Assembly (NCBI RefSeq): GCF_007670255.1
Contig: NZ_SZVS01000017.1
Span: 1-53,347 of the forward strand
DNA length: 53,347 bases
Source: Paenarthrobacter nicotinovorans
Lineage (GTDB): Bacteria > Actinomycetota > Actinomycetes > Actinomycetales > Micrococcaceae
Reading direction: 5' to 3'
In this document: positions 50,137 through 53,347 of the stretch, in pieces
Position numbering within the stretch: the first letter of the stretch is position 1
Layout of the letters: each line of letters starts with the position of its first letter
Translations under genes and position numbers: made by a program
Notes under the pieces: generated by a model
The model's input: only the letters and a program-made list of their open reading frames with translations
Databases searched by the model: none
What the model was told of the DNA's origin: nothing

Positions 50137-50320
50137 AACTCGTGAGGGAGTGGCGTGAACACTCGGCCGTCCACCCCAGCGGCGTGACTTGGACCTTCAT
50201 GCGCCTCCGACACGCCGGGCAATAGCGCGGCGGCTCCATCACCAACTGCTGGCGGCAGCTTTGATGAGCGTCCGACGTCGGACCCTCACCTCCGCAGTGG
50301 CCGCAATAGGCGGCTTTCAC
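50102..50320 (-). CDS. bsaP: Biotin synthase auxiliary protein BsaP
   Basis: A 72-residue Cys-rich protein. YCGHCG, the Cys at 22, YCPAC and WTAECS give six conserved Cys plus His19 in a small metal-binding pattern. KVQVTPLGW is also typical. The GTG start overlaps the TGA of bioB, so translation is coupled. BsaP was described in mycobacteria as needed for BioB activity. The C-terminus (FCTDNAPKSAP) reads through one arm of the inverted repeat, so the last residues are probably not conserved. Confidence 0.8.
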   Translation of the reverse strand: MKAAYCGHCGGEGPTSDAHQSCRQQLVMEPPRYCPACRRRMKVQVTPLGWTAECSRHSLTSFCTDNAPKSAP

Positions 50321-51339
50321 AGCGTCTTCTGGAGTTCCTTGATGGGCATGTTCAGCTCCACCAGGAGGTTGAGGTCGGCGTTTGCTGGGCGGCCCAAAGT
50401 GGTGAGGTAATTGCCGACGATCACTGCGTTGATTCCGCCGAGCAGGCCCTCGCGGGTACCCAGGTCGCCGAGGGTCAGCTCGCGGCCGCCGGCGTAGCGC
50501 AGGACGGTCCGTGGCATCGCCAGTCGGAACGCCGCGATGGCGCGAAGGGCGTCCTTGCCGTCCATGATCCCCTGGTTCTCCAAGGGGGTTCCCGGACGGG
50601 GGTTGAGGAAGTTAAGGGGAACTTCGTGCGGCTCCAGGGCCGCTAGTTGGGCAGCCAGTTCGGCCCGCTGTTCCAAGGATTCCCCCATGCCGATCAAGGC
50701 ACCACAGCACAGTTCCATGCCGGCGGCCTTGACCATGGCGCAGGTTTCCAGCCGTTCCTCGTAACTGTGGGTCGTGACCACCTCAGGGAAGTAGCTGCGG
50801 GCCGTCTCCAGGTTGTGGTTGTACCGGTGGACGCCCCACTCCGCCAACTGGTCCACCTGGCGCTGGGTGAGCATGCCCAAGGAGCAGGCGATATTGATGT
50901 CTACTTCCTCGTTGATGCGCTCGATCGCGAACTTGATCTGGTTCATCAGCTTGATGTCCGGGCCACGGACGGCGGCGACAATACAGAATTCGGTGGCACC
51001 CGTTGCCGCTGTTTCCTTGGCTGCTTTGACCAGTTCCGGGATATCGAGCCACACGCCTCGGACGGGGGAGTCGAACAGCCCGGATTGGCTGCAGAAGTGG
51101 CAGTCTTCGGGACAGCCGCCGGTCTTGATGGAGATGATGCCTTCCACCTCAACGTCCTCGCCGCAATGTTTCAACCGGACTTCGTGGGCAAGATCGAGGG
51201 CTGCTGGGATGGCGTCATCCGGCAGCTGCAGAATCTCTACAAGCTGGCTTTCCGTCAGGCCTTCACCGCGTTCCAAGACCTGTTCGCGGGCGGTTTCGAG
51301 GATGGCGTAGCGGGCAAGTTCACGGGGCGTATGGGTCAT
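50317..51339 (-). CDS. bioB: Biotin synthase
   Basis: A 340-residue radical SAM enzyme from the ATG at 51339 (MTHTPRELARYAI), since the longer reading lacks homology-like sequence. The 4Fe-4S site is CPEDCHFC in IISIKTGGCPEDCHFCSQSG. NIACSLGMLTQRQ, YNHNLETARSYFPEVVTTHS and GGRELTLGDL are BioB motifs, including residues for dethiobiotin and the 2Fe-2S cluster. It converts dethiobiotin to biotin. bsaP is directly coupled downstream. The gene is divergent from an NCS1 permease gene. No bioA/bioD gene is in this window. Confidence 0.95.
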   Translation of the reverse strand: MTHTPRELARYAILETAREQVLERGEGLTESQLVEILQLPDDAIPAALDLAHEVRLKHCGEDVEVEGIISIKTGGCPEDCHFCSQSGLFDSPVRGVWLDIPELVKAAKETAATGATEFCIVAAVRGPDIKLMNQIKFAIERINEEVDINIACSLGMLTQRQVDQLAEWGVHRYNHNLETARSYFPEVVTTHSYEERLETCAMVKAAGMELCCGALIGMGESLEQRAELAAQLAALEPHEVPLNFLNPRPGTPLENQGIMDGKDALRAIAAFRLAMPRTVLRYAGGRELTLGDLGTREGLLGGINAVIVGNYLTTLGRPANADLNLLVELNMPIKELQKTL

Positions 51340-51535
51340 GTCCTCGACGGTATCGGCGCAGGTGAGCGGCCGTTTTGTGGGGTGCGTACAAAGGGTGATC
51401 CGGCTTTTTGGCGCCGACGGCACGGGACGGGTGATGCAGAAGTTACAGCTGCGAAACATGGCCGTGACTGAATTGACGCGCTGCGTGACTAGCGTCGTGG
51501 ACGAAGCACACTCCCCGGACGAAAGCGACCGACGC
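51340..51535. promoter_or_regulatory. Divergent region between bioB and NCS1 permease genes
   Basis: This 196-bp region carries the bioB promoter and probably the permease promoter. I see no clear palindrome of BioQ or BirA type. TTGACG at about 51474 could be a -35 for the permease gene. Confidence 0.3.
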
Positions 51536-53263
51536 ATGAGCGACGACAAGACGAGTACCGCAATACTGGAGCCGACGACGGCGGCAAGCACCGCCGTCGG
51601 AACCGGCGCCACCGGCACATCGCCGCAAGGCAACGCCGACGCATTGAGTGCAGCGAAGGAGAGCCTGGAGGACTACACGCTCCGGTTCGCCCCGCGTTCC
51701 TACCGCAAGTGGAGTGCCGGCGTGGTGGCGACGAGTGCCCTGGGTGGCATCGCCTACCTGGCCGACTTCTCCATCGGTGCGAACATCGGGATCTCCTATG
51801 GAACGGTGAATGCGATCTTCGGCATCATCGTGGCCGCCGTAATCATCTTCGCAACCGGTTTCCCGCTGGCCTACTACGCTGCCCGCTACAACATCGACCT
51901 GGACCTCATCACCCGCGGCTCGGGCTTCGGCTACTACGGCTCGGTGGTCACCAACATCATCTTTGCCACGTTCACGTTCATCTTCTTCGCCCTTGAAGGT
52001 TCCATCATGGCCCAGGGCCTGCAACTGGGACTGGGCATCCCGCAGTGGATCGGGTACGCCGTGTCCACCATCATCATCATTCCCCTGGTGATCTACGGCA
52101 TGAAGACCCTGGCCACCCTGCAGGTGTGGACCACTCCTTTGTGGCTGCTGCTGATGGTTGTTCCGGTGGGCTACCTGCTGTTGTCCCACCCTGAAAGCAT
52201 CGATGCGTTCTTCGCGTTCACCGGTGCTGCCGGTGACGGTGGCCCGAACCTGGCCTCGGTGATGCTGGCGGCCGGTGTCTGCCTCTCCCTCATGGCCCAG
52301 ATCGCCGAACAGATCGACTACCTCCGCTTCATGCCGCCCAAGACCGCTGAGAACAAGGGCGCCTGGTGGCGCGCTGTGATCCTCGCCGGCCCGGGCTGGG
52401 TCATCTTCGGTGCCATCAAGCAGATCATTGGCCTGTTCATCGCCATCTACCTCATCGCCAAGCTCGATCCCGCAGCCGCAGTCCACGCCAATGAACCCGT
52501 CCACCAGTTCCTGGGCGTCTATGAAGAGATGATGCCGGCCTGGCTGGCCATGACCCTGGCCGTGGTGCTGGTGGTCATCTCGCAGATCAAGATCAACGTC
52601 ACCAACGCCTACTCCGGTTCGCTGGCCTGGACGAACTCCTTTACGCGTATCACCAAGAGCTACCCGGGGCGGATGGTGTTCGTGGTGGTCAACCTGGTGA
52701 TCGCGCTGATCCTCATGGAGTCGAACATGTTCGACTTCCTCAACACCATCCTTGGCTTCTACGCCAACTGCGCCATGGCATGGGTTGTCACTGTGGCTTC
52801 GGACATCGCGATCAACAAATACCTGCTGAAGATCTCGCCCAAGGTTCCCGAGTTCCGCCGCGGCATGCTCTACGCCGTGAACCCCGTGGGCTTCGTGTCG
52901 ATGCTGGTCTCGGCCGGTGTCTCCATCGCAGTGTTCTTCGGGGCGTTCGGTGCCTCGGTCCAGCCGTATTCGCCCATCTTCGCCGTGGGTCTGGCACTGG
53001 TGCTGCCGCCCATCCTGGCGGTTGCTACCCGTGGCCGCTACTACCTGCGCCGCACGGACGATGGCATTGACCTTCCGATGTTCGACGCCGACGGAAACCC
53101 CAGCGACGCGAAGCTGCTGTGCCACGTGACGGGCATCGAGTTCGAACGTCCCGACATGCTGCGCTCGGCCCAGGACGGGCCCGACGGCGAACCGCAGTAC
53201 ATCTCGTCCCTCGCCTTGTCCACGGACAAGTCGGGCGGCCTGGTGCTCCCGGCGCAAAAGTAG
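51536..53263 (+). CDS. NCS1-family permease (purine-cytosine permease-like)
   Basis: About 575 residues from the ATG at 51536 (MSDDKTSTAILEPTTAAS). An in-frame ATG at 51458 and an even longer reading exist but lie within the bioB promoter. About 12 helices run from residue 55 to 505, with ESLEDYTLRFAPRSYRKWSA before TM1 and ANIGISYGTVNAIFGIIVAA in TM1-2. QIAEQIDYLRFMPPKTAENK and INVTNAYSGSLAWTNSFTRI are also typical of large NCS1 relatives. The substrate (nucleobase, hydantoin, vitamin-like heterocycle) is not settled. The C-terminal 70 residues are polar. Being divergent from bioB raises but does not prove a link with biotin-related compounds. Confidence 0.8.
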   Translation: MSDDKTSTAILEPTTAASTAVGTGATGTSPQGNADALSAAKESLEDYTLRFAPRSYRKWSAGVVATSALGGIAYLADFSIGANIGISYGTVNAIFGIIVAAVIIFATGFPLAYYAARYNIDLDLITRGSGFGYYGSVVTNIIFATFTFIFFALEGSIMAQGLQLGLGIPQWIGYAVSTIIIIPLVIYGMKTLATLQVWTTPLWLLLMVVPVGYLLLSHPESIDAFFAFTGAAGDGGPNLASVMLAAGVCLSLMAQIAEQIDYLRFMPPKTAENKGAWWRAVILAGPGWVIFGAIKQIIGLFIAIYLIAKLDPAAAVHANEPVHQFLGVYEEMMPAWLAMTLAVVLVVISQIKINVTNAYSGSLAWTNSFTRITKSYPGRMVFVVVNLVIALILMESNMFDFLNTILGFYANCAMAWVVTVASDIAINKYLLKISPKVPEFRRGMLYAVNPVGFVSMLVSAGVSIAVFFGAFGASVQPYSPIFAVGLALVLPPILAVATRGRYYLRRTDDGIDLPMFDADGNPSDAKLLCHVTGIEFERPDMLRSAQDGPDGEPQYISSLALSTDKSGGLVLPAQK

Positions 53264-53347
53264 CCCCCATACCCAACTGTGAGTCTTGATCGTGGCTGGT
53301 CTGGGACTGGCTGGCAGGATGGGTGCAGGCCGTTCCGCCCGATGGAT
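53264..53347. other. Right-edge noncoding sequence
   Basis: These 84 bp follow the permease stop codon. No hairpin terminator and no start of a further gene is clear. Confidence 0.5.

Noticed and set aside
50317..51633. Longer bioB start giving about 100 extra residues
   Set aside because: The extension is not like any BioB N-terminus and would cover the divergent permease promoter; the ATG at 51339 begins a typical BioB sequence.
51443..53257. Long minus-strand reading of about 600 residues opposite the NCS1 permease gene
   Set aside because: It is rich in His, Gly and Asp-type shadow sequence, has no recognisable domain, and lies wholly opposite a clear permease. It is caused by high GC at third positions.
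1..53347. CRISPR array, tRNA/rRNA genes, prophage or integrative element
   Set aside because: No regularly spaced repeats, no recognisable tRNA or rRNA sequence, and no integrase, transposase or phage structural gene were found on either strand.

Overview
The window looks like the chromosome of a high-GC actinobacterium of the family Micrococcaceae, most likely Arthrobacter or Paenarthrobacter. This rests on strong G/C bias at third positions, frequent GTG starts, a DUF222-type protein at the left edge, BsaP next to BioB, two XRE-cupin regulators next to transporters, and many catabolic transporters. No rRNA, tRNA, CRISPR array, integrase or transposase was seen, so the segment reads as metabolic and accessory chromosome, not an integrated element.

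Layout. 1-8.3 kb: the N-terminal part of a DUF222 protein running off the left edge, a large secreted PIG-L deacetylase with carbohydrate-associated modules, a LOG-family protein, two paralogous membrane-anchored zinc metalloproteases, and a ferritin-like/VIT1 iron protein. 8.3-9.4 kb: a small acidic protein, a small hypothetical protein, and a 333-bp stretch with REP-like repeats. 9.4-16.7 kb: a Na+/solute symporter, an XRE-cupin regulator, an APC permease, a ureohydrolase and a ThDP decarboxylase. The last two overlap by 4 nt and fit the guanidinobutyrase and 2-ketoarginine decarboxylase steps of arginine transamination/oxidase catabolism. 16.7-20.1 kb: an MHS transporter, a metallo-beta-lactamase-fold hydrolase and a divergent LysR regulator. 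20.2-22.8 kb: MarR plus a 14-TM exporter with a coiled-coil tail. 23-28.1 kb: a heterodimeric ABC exporter, a hotdog thioesterase and CutC. 28.2-33.3 kb: a predicted glycosidase and a DUF5107-TPR protein. 33.3-36.8 kb: a McrBC type IV restriction pair. 36.9-39.6 kb: a small membrane protein and a divergent histidine kinase/response regulator pair.

39.6-48.8 kb (minus strand) is the most distinctive region. It holds an XRE-cupin regulator and MHS transporter, then an FAD oxidoreductase, a class III CoA-transferase, an enoyl-CoA hydratase, a DapA-like lyase, an atypical SDR, an aldehyde dehydrogenase and a ferredoxin. Most junctions overlap or are a few bases wide. It reads as one uptake-and-degradation operon for an organic acid whose identity I cannot assign. 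48.9-53.3 kb: an HPt-like protein lacking its phospho-acceptor histidine, a 57-residue membrane protein, an orphan Vsr endonuclease, bsaP-bioB, and an NCS1 permease.

Functions come from reading motifs and family resemblance in the translations. No database search was run. Start codons were moved from the longest possible ORF when a Shine-Dalgarno sequence or the known N-terminus of the family supported it.
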